In this document: one piece after another, positions 17,782 to 26,091 of the stretch
Numbering within the stretch: the stretch's first letter is position 1
Layout: each line of letters opens with the position of its first letter
Notes under the pieces: generated by a model
Told to the model about the DNA's origin: nothing
Databases searched by the model: none
Seen by the model: only the letters and a program-made list of their open reading frames with translations
Source of the DNA: Thiotrichaceae bacterium
GTDB lineage: Bacteria; Pseudomonadota; Gammaproteobacteria; Beggiatoales; Beggiatoaceae
Assembly (NCBI GenBank): GCA_026993485.1
Contig: JALWSU010000446.1
Coordinates: forward strand, 1-37,078
Direction: 5' to 3'
DNA length: 37,078 nucleotides
Program-made: the position numbers and the translations under genes

Positions 17782-18744
17782 ATGACAATTACACCAAACA
17801 AGAAACCAAAAACACCAAACATACTGATAGTGTCTGAAAAATCAGATGAGATTCTGAGATTAAATGAGATACTCCAGAAACAATACAAAGTCTATTTTGC
17901 AAATACAGCAGAAAAGGCTCTTGATATTACGAATTCTAAGAATCTGGATTTAATCTTACTAAATACGATGCTGCAAGAACCACACGCTTATGAACTTTGT
18001 AAGCAGCTTCAAACGAATGAAAATTCTCAGAATATCCCAATTCTCTTTTTAATGCCCAAGGCAGAAACCAAAGCTGAAGACAAAATCTTCACAGTTGGTG
18101 CTAGTGATTACATAACATGGCCTTTCAATCCGGTGCTGGTTGAAGCGAGGATAAAAAATTACATAGAACTCAAACAGCAGCGAGAGTTTCTCAAAAATCT
18201 ATCTTCTTTAGATGGCTTAACTCACCTTGCTAATCGTCAGCGTTTTGAAGAAATCTTATATCAAGAATGGTGGCGTGCAGTACGAGACAATACTGAACTA
18301 TCACTGCTGATGATAGACATAGATTACTTTAGGCAATATAACGAGAATTATGGTTATCTAGCTGGAGATAATTGCTTAAAAACAATCGCTTCAAAGCTTG
18401 AAATAGAGTTAAATCGACCGAGTGATTTATTGGCGAGATATGAAGGCAGTCAATTTGTTAGTATCTTACCTGAGACTGATAAAGAAGGAGCTTTACATGT
18501 TGCCAACACACTGATTCAAAGCATTGCGAAATTAAAGATTCCCCATGAGTATTCAGCAACGGCTGATCATGTGACTATAAGTATTGGAGTTGCAAGCATA
18601 GTTCCTAGTGCCCTCTTTCATACTGAAGATTTAATCACTTTAGCTGAAAATAGTCTTTATGAAGCCAAATATGAAGGTAGAAATAAATGTAAAAGTGATG
18701 TTAATCAATTGATTAATATAGAAGATGGGCTATTTATGTCTTAA
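17782..18744 (+). CDS. Degenerate REC-GGDEF protein
   Basis: 320 residues. The REC-like domain (about 12-130) has lost every key residue: the acidic pair is S18/E19, the acceptor Asp is N61 (LILLNTML) and the Lys is W113 (ITWPF). The GGDEF domain (about 140-305) keeps DIDYFRQYNENYG and the VTISIGVAS end, but the signature is EGSQF (221-225) in place of GGDEF. It should neither take phosphate nor make c-di-GMP, and may work as a binding or scaffold protein. There is no good ribosome site. The gap from the Rpn gene (122 bp) is AT-rich and repeats the AAAAAGGATAAG word. Confidence 0.88.
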   Translation: MTITPNKKPKTPNILIVSEKSDEILRLNEILQKQYKVYFANTAEKALDITNSKNLDLILLNTMLQEPHAYELCKQLQTNENSQNIPILFLMPKAETKAEDKIFTVGASDYITWPFNPVLVEARIKNYIELKQQREFLKNLSSLDGLTHLANRQRFEEILYQEWWRAVRDNTELSLLMIDIDYFRQYNENYGYLAGDNCLKTIASKLEIELNRPSDLLARYEGSQFVSILPETDKEGALHVANTLIQSIAKLKIPHEYSATADHVTISIGVASIVPSALFHTEDLITLAENSLYEAKYEGRNKCKSDVNQLINIEDGLFMS

Positions 18745-18788
18745 TTGCACATCGGACAATCCCCTTTTGGTTGCCCTTTCGGTATTTC

Positions 18789-18809
18789 TCATGAAAAATT
18801 TTTTCATGA
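18789..18809. terminator. Possible weak terminator after the GGDEF gene
   Basis: TCATGAAAAA and TTTTTCATGA form a tight AT-rich hairpin, followed by TTTTAGTCTGTTTTT. It is weak for an intrinsic terminator because the stem has few G or C. Confidence 0.35.
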
Positions 18810-18863
18810 TTTTAGTCTGTTTTTAATACTTTCACTTTCCAAAAAACATTTAATCTATTCTAA

Positions 18864-18925
18864 CTTGGAGTGCAAGGTAACCTTGCACTCCAAGCCCATG
18901 AGTGCAAGGCAACCTTGTACTCCAA
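18864..18925. repeat. GCAAGGT-ACCTTGC palindromes
   Basis: A perfect 31-bp palindrome (18864-18894; arms CTTGGAGTGCAAGGT and its complement around one A) is followed by a second, partial unit (GAGTGCAAGGCAACCTTGTAC, then TCCAAACC). The same motif lies at 12895, 21513 and 21815. The frames that cross this area are repeat sequence, not genes. Confidence 0.88.
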
Positions 18926-18997
18926 ACCCATGCTTTACTACTCGTTCACAAGCTCCTGCTGATCCATTTATAATAGACTTGTCCGTAAATAACAAAA

Positions 18998-19104
18998 TGG
19001 AGTCCAAAGCTTTAGCTACGCTTACTTCGTGGTGGTCGCCCAAACGAAGTAAGCGAAACGAAGTAAGCGAAACGAAGTAAGCGAAGCTAAGCTAAAGCTT
19101 TTTT
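18998..19104. mobile_element. MITE family A fragment with 14-bp tandem repeat
   Basis: GGAGTCCAAAGCTTTAGCTA at the left and GCTAAGCTAAAGCTTTTTTT at the right are the family A inner arms. In the loop the 14-mer AAACGAAGTAAGCG is repeated three times in tandem (19042-19083). The right edge runs straight into the DUF488 remnant, so the insertion seems to have removed the front of that gene. Confidence 0.8.
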
Positions 19105-19349
19105 TAACAGCAAATAGTAAGAAAATTAAAGTTGCGGTAATGTGTAGTGAATCTAAACCAGAAGAATGTCATCGGTCAAAGCTGATAGGGCAAGAACTTT
19201 TGAAACATGATATTTCAATGAAGCACATAGTTTCAAATAAAATCATAAAATCTCAGGAAACAGTCATAGCAGAATTAACAACAGGATTTGGGGTTATAGA
19301 CTTGTTTGGAAACGAGACAAACTTTACCTCAATCCGTGTTCGCAACTGA
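19101..19349 (+). pseudogene. 3' remnant of a DUF488 gene
   Basis: The frame reads KIKVAVMCSESKPEECHRSK then LIGQELLKHDISMKHI and ELTTGFGVIDLFG. MCSE-KPEECHRSKLIG is the hallmark of the C-terminal half of DUF488 proteins. The N-terminal half (about 100 residues) is absent; upstream is a MITE. An ATG at 19140 allows a 69-residue product, but it lacks most of the fold, so I call it a broken gene. Its last ~100 bp overlap the 3' end of the convergent UPF0175 gene. Confidence 0.75.
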
Positions 19350-19591
19350 GACATTTGCTCCGCTAATTCTTCTTCATTCAAAGCATCAATAGGAATACCT
19401 TTACTCCAAAGCAATTCTAAGAATCCTCTATAACCAATATTTAAAATGTCTCCACATTCTTGAATAGATAGATTACCATTTAAATATTCCAAAATTACCC
19501 AGCCACTTTGTAGTACTTCTTTAATAGTTTCAATTTGTTGATGATGTACATCCAAGATAAATTCTGGAATTTTGACAGTAATTGTTGACAT
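19253..19591 (-). CDS. UPF0175 family protein
   Basis: 112 residues from the ATG at 19591 (MSTITVKIPEFILDV), with GGGGA just before it; a TTG at 19618 lies in a MITE and is rejected. The core LQSGWVILEYLNGNLSIQECGDILNIGYRGFLELL is a short helix-turn-helix-like fold typical of UPF0175, small proteins often considered antitoxin-like and usually next to a PIN or DUF3368 gene. The family usually ends soon after the EELAEQMSQL helix. Here about 25 extra residues (VKFVSFPNKS...) are read from the antisense of the DUF488 remnant, so the natural stop may have been lost. No toxin partner is adjacent. Confidence 0.7.
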   Translation of the reverse strand: MSTITVKIPEFILDVHHQQIETIKEVLQSGWVILEYLNGNLSIQECGDILNIGYRGFLELLWSKGIPIDALNEEELAEQMSQLRTRIEVKFVSFPNKSITPNPVVNSAMTVS

Positions 19592-19605
19592 TTTATCCCC
19601 ATATT

Positions 19606-19702
19606 GATTGGAATCCAAAGCTTCAGCTTTGGCTCGTCCAAAGCTAAAGCTTTGGACTCCAAGGAGAAAATAAAAAATTCGTTTGTCAATGCGTAAGTCC
19701 TA
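19606..19702. mobile_element. MITE family A, right part
   Basis: TTGGAATCCAAAGCTTCAGC ... AAAGCTTTGGACTCCAAGG, then AATTCGTTTGTCAATGCG and TAAGTCCTA at the end. The right end is intact and the left terminal repeat is missing. The ends of this copy mark two junctions: the UPF0175 promoter on the left and a scrap of metH on the right. Confidence 0.85.
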
Positions 19703-19769
19703 GTCTATTCCTATTCCTGCTGTTACTGCAAATGCGCCAAGATAGTCTGAATTTCCTGTTGGTGCTATA
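19703..19769. repeat. Duplicated 66-bp scrap of metH
   Basis: The stretch TCTATTCCTATTCCTGCTGT... to GGTGCTATA is nearly identical to metH at about 22336-22401 (same strand sense), with about four mismatches. It corresponds to roughly residues 1049-1070 of MetH ([13 protein letters not shown]). It begins exactly where the family A right end stops. It has no start and no function of its own. Confidence 0.88.
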
Positions 19770-19875
19770 GCATTGCCCGATTTAGTTAAGCACATTTACG
19801 CTCCAAACCTGCCAGGTTTTAAAAACCTGGCAGGTTTTCTAGGTGTATTTTATGCAATCGGTTAACGCTATATAA
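19770..19875. repeat. Double palindrome with conserved flanks
   Basis: A GCC/GGC double palindrome at 19805-19837 has TGCCCGATTTAGTTAAG on its left (the complement is at 25933-25949) and TAGGTGTATTTTATGCAATC then GGTTAACGCTATAT on its right (also at 2690-2726). The flanks show that the mobile unit is longer than the palindrome. Confidence 0.85.
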
Positions 19876-19898
19876 AATCAGCTAGTACAGTGTCAATT

Positions 19899-19971
19899 TA
19901 ATTTTGTCGGGTAATGAGTAGAGACAAGGCATGCCTTGTCTCTACGTTGAACTGCAACAACCCGACAAAAT
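19899..19971. repeat. Nested inverted repeat with perfect 28-bp core
   Basis: The outer arms ATTTTGTCGGGT and ACCCGACAAAAT enclose a perfect palindrome (19918-19945: GTAGAGACAAGGCA and its complement). A repeat of this shape is common in repeat-rich genomes such as filamentous bacteria. Downstream, near 19988, a piece of the TGAACCTTGATTTTCA repeat (full copy at 25592) follows. No gene is visible from 19703 to 20276. Confidence 0.85.
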
Positions 19972-20124
19972 CATCTTGATAAGGTACTGAACCTTGATTT
20001 TCATGATTTTTATTGACTTTAAATATTTTCTATTTGGTATAATTATACTGCTTGATAGTGTGCTACATTGGCGATAAAAAACTTATTTACAATTTTCATG
20101 GAAACAATAAACGATGCCATTATT

Positions 20125-20260
20125 GGTTTATCCGCTTTTATAACTCATCCCTGTAGTTACTTTTGGTAGAACTACAGGGATGTTATATAAGCAGGGATAA
20201 GGCAAAAACTACTAGATTTTTAGTTTTTTATCCTTGCTTATATAGCATCCTTGTAGTTAT
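20125..20260. mobile_element. Family B mini-element (ACTACAGGGATG ends), one and a half copies
   Basis: A right half (TTTATCCGCTTTTATAACTC then ATCCCTGTAGTTA, 20125-20159) is followed by a full element (20170-20260) with arms AACTACAGGGATGTTATATAAG... and the near complement ending ATCCTTGTAGTTA. Related copies are at 25743 (left half) and 36962 (whole). It ends 16 bp before the ATPase ATG. Confidence 0.82.
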
Positions 20261-20276
20261 TATCTGGAACAATGAT

Positions 20277-21482
20277 ATGCAAGTAAAAAAACTACAACTG
20301 AAAAAATTAACCACAAAAAATTATAAAAATTTAAACCAAACTCAGGGAATTGAACTCCAATCTTTGAATATTTTAATTGGTGCTAATGGCTCTGGGAAAA
20401 CTAATTTAATCAATGTACTTAATTTTTTAAAGGATTGTATGACACCTGTTGATAGTAGCAGAGGAATAACAGCTTATGAACAAGCTGTGATTAATCATTT
20501 AGGAGGTTCTAAATTCTTGGATGGTAGTCTGGATTATCCTGCAAATGCCACTTATCTATTTGAGTTCAATACTTCTCCAGCAACCACGCTTGAATTAACA
20601 CTTCAAGCCAAAGATGCTATCACTACCCCTTTTATTGTTGAAGAATCATTTCACCAAATTGAGCCTTTTTATAAATGTCATCATAAACAAAGCGGAACTG
20701 GCATTATTTCAGCTAAAACTGAAAATGCCACGAATTTTGAAGAAATAACGCAAGTACCAACCAATGAATTAACTTTGCTGGCGATACCAAAATTATTGGA
20801 AAATAGTCACATTGCCCCCGAAAAAGCCCCTATTTACAAAGCACGTCGCTGGCTACTAGAAACTGTCTCACAATGGCGTTTTTACAATGCCAATAATATG
20901 AGTTTAAAAGCGATTCGAGATACCTATCCAAAAATCGGAGCTAATGATATTTATCTCTCTGCCACTTGCGAAAATTTACCATTGGTATTAGATAATCTGA
21001 TGCAACACCCCAAATATGGTATTGATTTTGAAGAACAAATAAATAATGCCATGAAAAGTATTTTGCCTAATACACGCAAGATCAAAACCTATCGTTCTAA
21101 CCTATCTCTTGCAGTGCAATGGCATTTTGAAGACATGCGAGAACCATTTTATTTAAGTGAAATGTCTGATGGTTCAGTACGCATGTTATGTTGGGCAAGC
21201 ATTTTACATTCTCCCCAATTGCCGACATTATTAGTGATTGATGAACCAGAATTAGGTTTACATGTAGCTTGGATGCAAATACTAGCAGAATGGATTAAAA
21301 ATGCTGCTGACAAAACACAAGTAATTATAAGCACTCATAGCCCAGATTTACTAGATTATTTTACTGATTGTGTAACAAATGTTCTTAGTTTTGAACGTCA
21401 AGGCAAAAGCCATTTTTCCATAAAACCACTCTCACAAAGTCAATTGTCGGAAAAAATAGAAGAGGGATTAGAAAAAATCTAA
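20277..21482 (+). CDS. OLD/AAA_21-like ATPase
   Basis: 401 residues from the ATG at 20277 (MQVKKLQLKK); the longer frame from TTG at 20163 translates a repeat and is rejected. Walker A is GANGSGKT at 35-42, an ABC-like signature appears as LSEMSDGS, Walker B is LLVIDEPELGLH, and the H-switch is ISTHSPDLLDYF. These mark the RecF/OLD/SMC-like AAA_21 group. Such ATPases are usually paired with a nuclease or a DUF4276 protein in phage defence or repair units. Here no partner follows: the next 100 bp are repeats. The protein is cytoplasmic; its function is unknown. Confidence 0.85.
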   Translation: MQVKKLQLKKLTTKNYKNLNQTQGIELQSLNILIGANGSGKTNLINVLNFLKDCMTPVDSSRGITAYEQAVINHLGGSKFLDGSLDYPANATYLFEFNTSPATTLELTLQAKDAITTPFIVEESFHQIEPFYKCHHKQSGTGIISAKTENATNFEEITQVPTNELTLLAIPKLLENSHIAPEKAPIYKARRWLLETVSQWRFYNANNMSLKAIRDTYPKIGANDIYLSATCENLPLVLDNLMQHPKYGIDFEEQINNAMKSILPNTRKIKTYRSNLSLAVQWHFEDMREPFYLSEMSDGSVRMLCWASILHSPQLPTLLVIDEPELGLHVAWMQILAEWIKNAADKTQVIISTHSPDLLDYFTDCVTNVLSFERQGKSHFSIKPLSQSQLSEKIEEGLEKI

Positions 21483-21512
21483 CTTACAAAGCTAATTTGG
21501 ATTTATTCGTTA

Positions 21513-21566
21513 CAAGCTAACCTTGCACTCCAAAAACAATTCTCGGAGTACAAGGTAACCTTGCAC
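21513..21566. repeat. GCAAGGT repeat, left of small gene
   Basis: AGCTAACCTTGCACTCCAA ... TCTCGGAGTACAAGGTAACC then TTGCAC. It is a direct copy of 21815-21872, on the other side of the 69-residue gene. Confidence 0.8.
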
Positions 21567-21585
21567 AAATCTTTAATCTTTATTT

Positions 21586-21795
21586 TTAAGCTTTACTATA
21601 AGGAATCGCTGTCAAAATAGCTCGAAGTGCTTTATTAACCGCTTCTGAAGTGTTAAACACTTGTGTTATGTCGGGTTCAATAGTCACAGTTATAGCGCAC
21701 TCTTTTGTAAATCTGTTTGGTTTCGCTTTGCTATAGTCAAACTCATATTCAGGTAACATTTCCATACTGTCATCAGAGTTTTTCGCCATTTTCAT
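21586..21795 (-). CDS. Small antitoxin-like hypothetical protein
   Basis: 69 residues: MKMAKNSDDSMEMLPEYEFD, then KPNRFTKECAITVTIEPDI and VFNTSEAVNKALRAILTAIP. The LPEYEFDYSKAKPNRF opening and the NTSEAVNKALRALL-like end are shared by a widespread family of short proteins often encoded beside a PIN-like (DUF5615-type) nuclease, with likely antitoxin function. No such nuclease is next to it here. GAAGAG before the ATG serves as the ribosome site. Two direct copies of a ~55-bp palindromic repeat flank it. Confidence 0.6.
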   Translation of the reverse strand: MKMAKNSDDSMEMLPEYEFDYSKAKPNRFTKECAITVTIEPDITQVFNTSEAVNKALRAILTAIPYSKA

Positions 21796-21814
21796 AATCT
21801 CTTCATCAAAACCC

Positions 21815-21872
21815 GTGCAAGGTAACCTTGCACTCCAATGACACTCCTCGGAGTTGCAAGCTTACCTTGCAC
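21815..21872. repeat. GCAAGGT repeat, right of small gene
   Basis: GTGCAAGGTAACCTTGCACT, then CCTCGGAGTTGCAAGC and TTACCTTGCAC. It ends two bases before the metH stop codon. Confidence 0.8.
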
Positions 21873-21874
21873 GA

Positions 21875-24800
21875 TTACAAAATCGGCGCCAACCACCGTT
21901 CTGCTTCTTCCAAACTCATTCCTTTGCGCTTGGCATAGTCTTGAACTTGATCTTTATCAATTTTCCCAGTTCCAAAATATTGCGATTCTGGATGAGAAAA
22001 GTACCAGCCTGAGACTGCTGCTGTGGGTAGCATGGCATAGCTTTCGGTTAAGGTAATTCCAACTGTTTGTTCTGGTTGGAGTAATTCCCAAAGGCTGGCT
22101 TTTTCGGTATGTTCTGGGCAAGCTGGATAGCCCGGGGCTGGGCGTATGCCTTGGTATTTTTCTGTTATTAGTTCTTCATTTGTCCAATTTTCATTCGGTG
22201 CATAGCCCCAATATTCTTTCCTTACTCGCTGGTGCATTCTTTCGGCAAAGGCTTCTGCTAGGCGATCTGCTAGTGCTTTCAATAAAATGCTATTATAATC
22301 ATCATGATCTTTTTCAAAGCGGGCTATGTGTTCGTCTATTCCTATTCCTGCTGTTACTGCAAATGCGCCAATATAGTCTGATTTTCCTCTTGGTGCTATG
22401 AAGTCAGCTAGGCAGAGGTTGGCTTTGCCTTTGACTTTGGAGATTTGTTGGCGAATGTGGTGTAGTACGGTTTTTACTTCGCTACGATTGTCGTCGGTGT
22501 AGATTTCAATATCGTCGTCATTGACGCTGTTGGCTGGGAAGAAGCCGATTACGGCTCGCGCTTGTAGCCAGTTTTCGGTAATGATTTTATCTAGCATGGT
22601 TTGGGCATCTTGATAAAGTTTGCGTGCTTCTTCGCCTACGATTTCATCTTCTAAAATTTTGGGAAAACGCCCTGCCAGTTCCCACGATTTAAAAAATGGT
22701 GTCCAGTCTATATAGTTTCGCAGTTCTTCTAGTGGATAATTTGCAAATACTTTTATGCCTAAAAAAGTCGGTTTGGGTGGAGTGTATTCTTCCCAGTTGA
22801 TTGCAAATTTATTCGCTCGTGCTTGTTGTAAGGTGAATTTTTTACGTTCGCCTTTTTTGTTGGCGCGTTTTTCACGGATGTCTATATATTCTTCGCGGAT
22901 TTGTTGGGCAAAGTTTTGTTTTAAGTCGGGAGATAATAGGCTTTGTGCTACGCCTACTGCACGCGAGGCGTCTTTTACATAAACAACTGGATGTTCATAA
23001 TTCGGCTCAATTTTTGCGGCTGTATGCACTTTGGAAGTTGTTGCTCCGCCAATCATTAGTGGGATTTCAAAGCCTTGACGTTGCATTTCTTTGGCTACAT
23101 GTACCATTTCATCTAGGGATGGGGTAATTAATCCAGATAAGCCAATGATGTCGCAATTTTGTTCTCGCGCAGTTGTTAAAATGGTTTCTGCTGGTACCAT
23201 TACACCTAAATCGACAATTTCAAAATTATTACATTGCAACACGACACCAACAATATTTTTGCCAATATCATGAACATCGCCTTTGACGGTTGCCAGTAAA
23301 ATTTTGCCATTGCTTTGTAATTCTGAATTTTCGTCTTTTTCGGCTTCAATATAAGGCATTAAATAGGCAACCGCTTTTTTCATTACTCGCGCCGATTTAA
23401 CTACTTGAGGTAAAAACATTTTTCCTGCACCGAACAAGTCGCCAACTACATTCATGCCGTCCATTAAGGGCCCTTCAATTACATGTAATGGGCGTTCAGC
23501 TTCTAGTCGCGCTTCTTCGGTGTCAACTTCAATATAGTCTGTAATGCCTTTGACAAGTGCATGTTCTAGGCGTTTAGCTACGGGGGCATCGCGCCAAGCC
23601 TGATCTTGTTTATTATCTTGTACGCTGCCATCGCCTTTATATTTGTCGGCTATTTCTAATAATCTATCTGTTCCATCTGGTCGCCGATTTAAAATTACAT
23701 CTTCAACTCGTTCGCGGAGTTCTGCGGGTAAGTCTTCATAAATCGCCAATTGCCCAGCATTGACTATCCCCATATCCATACCAGCTTTTATTGCGTGATA
23801 GAGGAATACGGAGTGAATCGCTTCTCGCACGGGATTATTGCCGCGAAATGAAAAGGAGACGTTGGATACGCCACCTGAAACCATTGCATGTGGTAAAGTT
23901 TGTTTGATTTCTCTGGTAGCTTCAATAAAGTCAACAGCATAGTTATTGTGTTCTTCTATACCAGTGGCAACGGCGAAAATATTTGGATCAAAAATTATGT
24001 CTTCTGGTGCAAATCCTACTTGTTCAGTTAAAATTTTATAAGCGCGTTGACAAATCTCAATTTTACGCTCTTTAGTATCGGCTTGCCCTTGTTCGTCAAA
24101 CGCCATGACTATAGCAGCAGCACCATAACGTTTAATTAATTGGGCGTGTTCAATAAATATGTCTTCGCCTTCTTTGATACTTATGGAGTTGACTATGCCT
24201 TTGCCTTGAATACATTTTAGCCCGGCTTCTAAAATCTCCCATTTTGAGGAGTCAATCATAATAGGGACTTTGGCAATATTTGGTTCTGAGGCGATTAAAT
24301 TTAAGAAGTTAGTCATTTCTACCTTAGAATCCAGCAAGCCTTCATCCATATTGATGTCGATGATTTGGGCACCATTTTCGACTTGTTCTTCGGCTACTTT
24401 TAAAGCTTCCTCGTAGTTTCCTTCTTTAATCAATCGCTTGAATCGTGCTGATCCTGTAACATTTGCCCGTTCACCAATATTGACAAATAAAGAATCCTTT
24501 TCAATTGTGCAAGATTCTAAGCCTGATAATCTACAAGCTATTGGTATTTCTGGTAATTTACGCGGAGGATATTGTTCAACAGCAGCTTTAATTGCCCGAA
24601 TATGCTCAGGAGTTGTGCCACAACAGCCGCCAATTATATTTACAAAGCCACTTTGCGCCCATTCGGCAATTTCTGTAGCCATATCTTCAGGAGTTTCATC
24701 ATAACCCCCAAATTCGTTAGGCAAACCAGCATTGGGATGAGCAGATACATAAGTTTCTGAAATTCTGGAGAGTTCGGCTACATATTGGCGTAGTTCTTTC

Positions 24801-25546
24801 GGTCCTAACGCACAGTTTAAGCCAATACTCAGCGGTTTGGCATGACGTAGCGAGTTCCAAAAAGCTTCAGTAGTTTGCCCAGATAAAGTACGTCCAGAGG
24901 CATCGGTAATTGTCCCAGAAATCATAATTGGATAACGACAATTATGCTCATCAAAATACTTTTCTATGGCAAAAATCGCGGCTTTGGCATTTAAAGTATC
25001 AAAAATGGTTTCAATCAGTAGAAGATCCGCCCCACCTTCGAGTAAAGCTTGTGTGGCTTCATAATAGGCATCGACTAGTTCATCAAAGTTGATATTTCTA
25101 AAAGCGGGGTCATTGACATCGGGTGAAATGGAGCAAGTGCGATTGGTTGGTCCTAAAACTCCAGCTACAAAGCGTGGTTTATTAGGCGTTTTTACGGTCA
25201 TTTCATCAGCAGCCTCGCGTGCTAATTTGGCACCTGCGACATTCATTTCATAAACCAAATCTTCCATTTGGTAATCAGCCATAGCAATCCGAGTACCATT
25301 AAAGGTATTGGTTTCAATAATATCTGCCCCTGCTTCAAGATATTGCCTATGAATATCTTTGATAATCTGCGGCTGGGTTAAGGCTAAGAGATCATTATTA
25401 CCTTTTAAATCGCAAGACCAATCTTGAAAGCGTTCACCCCGATAATCGGCTTCTTCTAATTTGTGCCGCTGAATCATGGTACCCATTGCACCATCTAGGA
25501 TGAGGATTCGGTTTTTTAGTAGGGATTTTATGTCTATATTTGGCAT
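21875..25546 (-). CDS. metH: Cobalamin-dependent methionine synthase
   Basis: 1223 residues, close to E. coli MetH (1227). The homocysteine domain carries the Zn ligands C245 (GLNCALG) and C308/C309 (GGCCGTT). The methyltetrahydrofolate domain begins near 355 ([16 protein letters not shown]). The B12 module has the DxHxxG motif with D757 and H759 (GDVHDIGKN), then a [11 protein letters not shown] block. The C-terminal AdoMet reactivation domain has [12 protein letters not shown] and [15 protein letters not shown]. It moves a methyl group from methyl-folate to homocysteine. There is no strong ribosome site, and no B12 riboswitch pattern is seen in the ~45 bp before the repeat at 25592. A 66-bp piece of its 3' part is copied at 19703. 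Confidence 0.98.
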   Translation of the reverse strand: MPNIDIKSLLKNRILILDGAMGTMIQRHKLEEADYRGERFQDWSCDLKGNNDLLALTQPQIIKDIHRQYLEAGADIIETNTFNGTRIAMADYQMEDLVYEMNVAGAKLAREAADEMTVKTPNKPRFVAGVLGPTNRTCSISPDVNDPAFRNINFDELVDAYYEATQALLEGGADLLLIETIFDTLNAKAAIFAIEKYFDEHNCRYPIMISGTITDASGRTLSGQTTEAFWNSLRHAKPLSIGLNCALGPKELRQYVAELSRISETYVSAHPNAGLPNEFGGYDETPEDMATEIAEWAQSGFVNIIGGCCGTTPEHIRAIKAAVEQYPPRKLPEIPIACRLSGLESCTIEKDSLFVNIGERANVTGSARFKRLIKEGNYEEALKVAEEQVENGAQIIDINMDEGLLDSKVEMTNFLNLIASEPNIAKVPIMIDSSKWEILEAGLKCIQGKGIVNSISIKEGEDIFIEHAQLIKRYGAAAIVMAFDEQGQADTKERKIEICQRAYKILTEQVGFAPEDIIFDPNIFAVATGIEEHNNYAVDFIEATREIKQTLPHAMVSGGVSNVSFSFRGNNPVREAIHSVFLYHAIKAGMDMGIVNAGQLAIYEDLPAELRERVEDVILNRRPDGTDRLLEIADKYKGDGSVQDNKQDQAWRDAPVAKRLEHALVKGITDYIEVDTEEARLEAERPLHVIEGPLMDGMNVVGDLFGAGKMFLPQVVKSARVMKKAVAYLMPYIEAEKDENSELQSNGKILLATVKGDVHDIGKNIVGVVLQCNNFEIVDLGVMVPAETILTTAREQNCDIIGLSGLITPSLDEMVHVAKEMQRQGFEIPLMIGGATTSKVHTAAKIEPNYEHPVVYVKDASRAVGVAQSLLSPDLKQNFAQQIREEYIDIREKRANKKGERKKFTLQQARANKFAINWEEYTPPKPTFLGIKVFANYPLEELRNYIDWTPFFKSWELAGRFPKILEDEIVGEEARKLYQDAQTMLDKIITENWLQARAVIGFFPANSVNDDDIEIYTDDNRSEVKTVLHHIRQQISKVKGKANLCLADFIAPRGKSDYIGAFAVTAGIGIDEHIARFEKDHDDYNSILLKALADRLAEAFAERMHQRVRKEYWGYAPNENWTNEELITEKYQGIRPAPGYPACPEHTEKASLWELLQPEQTVGITLTESYAMLPTAAVSGWYFSHPESQYFGTGKIDKDQVQDYAKRKGMSLEEAERWLAPIL

Positions 25547-25591
25547 TATGAGTTTGTTTATGGTTTGGGTTTGTTGCTAAATAATTTGCAA

Positions 25592-25711
25592 CCATTGTCT
25601 GAACCTTGATTTTCAGGGATTAAAAGGATTTACAGGATGGTGGTTAGAACTAATTCATTAAACAATCCTTACAATCCTTATAATCCTTTGTAATCAAGGT
25701 TCAGACAATGG
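25592..25711. mobile_element. Inverted-repeat element with TGTCTGAACCTTGATT ends
   Basis: The left end CCATTGTCTGAACCTTGATT and right end AATCAAGGTTCAGACAATGG are perfect 20-bp inverted repeats. Inside is TTAAAAGGATTTACAGGATGG and ACAATCCTTACAATCC. It is 120 bp without coding capacity. A fragment (TGAACCTTGATTTTCATG) lies at 19988. Confidence 0.88.
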
Positions 25712-25742
25712 AAACTATTTTTTGATTTTGCAACATCTCTAA

Positions 25743-25927
25743 TAACTACAGGGATGTTATATAAGCAAGGATAAATCCAAATGATTTTATAGATGTTTGA
25801 TTTTATTAAGGCAGTAAGCAGACACTCGACTATCAAGTTTTTTGGTAACTGATTGATTCTAGCCCTGAAAGGGCTATAATCAAAAAACTTGATAGTCGAG
25901 CGACAGGTTTTTAAAACCTGTCAGGTT
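25743..25927. repeat. Mixed repeat island
   Basis: In order: a left half of family B (25743-25776); an inverted repeat with arms CTCGACTATCAAGTTTTTTG (25825) and CAAAAAACTTGATAGTCGAG (ending 25900) enclosing AGCCCTGAAAGGGCT; and a truncated GAC/GTC double palindrome (25902-25927) lacking its first AAACCT box and abutting that inverted repeat directly. Then TACTTAACTAAATCGGGCAA, the complement of a flank at 19770. No gene is present from 25547 to 26091. Confidence 0.85.
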
Positions 25928-25970
25928 TGTACTTAACTAAATCGGGCAACGCTATAGTTCTAATTATAAA

Positions 25971-26072
25971 CTGAGGTTACGCACCCTCGTTCCCAAGCTC
26001 GAAACACTCTATTATACACAAAGGCAACCGATTGCCCCTACAGTTTGTAGGGGCAATCCCTTGTGGTTGCCC
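25971..26072. repeat. GGGCAACC hairpin with GTTACGCAC outer arm, incomplete
   Basis: CTGAGGTTACGCACCCTCG, CACTCTATTATACACAA, then a GGCAACC...GGTTGCCC hairpin (26023-26072). The outer right arm present at 32457-32508 is missing. The order of the ATTATACACAA word shows this copy is inverted relative to that one. Confidence 0.82.
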
Positions 26073-26091
26073 ATTTTCTCACAACAAACAA

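Noticed and set aside
18745-19080. Plus-strand open frame of 111 codons
   Set aside because: It translates two repeat elements and a MITE; no start signal, no protein-like pattern.
20163-20276. 38-residue N-terminal extension of the OLD-like ATPase
   Set aside because: It begins at TTG inside a family B element and is its translation; the family domain starts after MQVKKLQLKK at 20277.
21838-24760. Several plus-strand open frames of 60-88 codons within metH
   Set aside because: They are antisense shadows of the clear metH coding frame.
25547-25592. Cobalamin riboswitch before metH
   Set aside because: Only about 45 bp lie between the start codon and a mobile element, and no B12-box-like sequence is seen.
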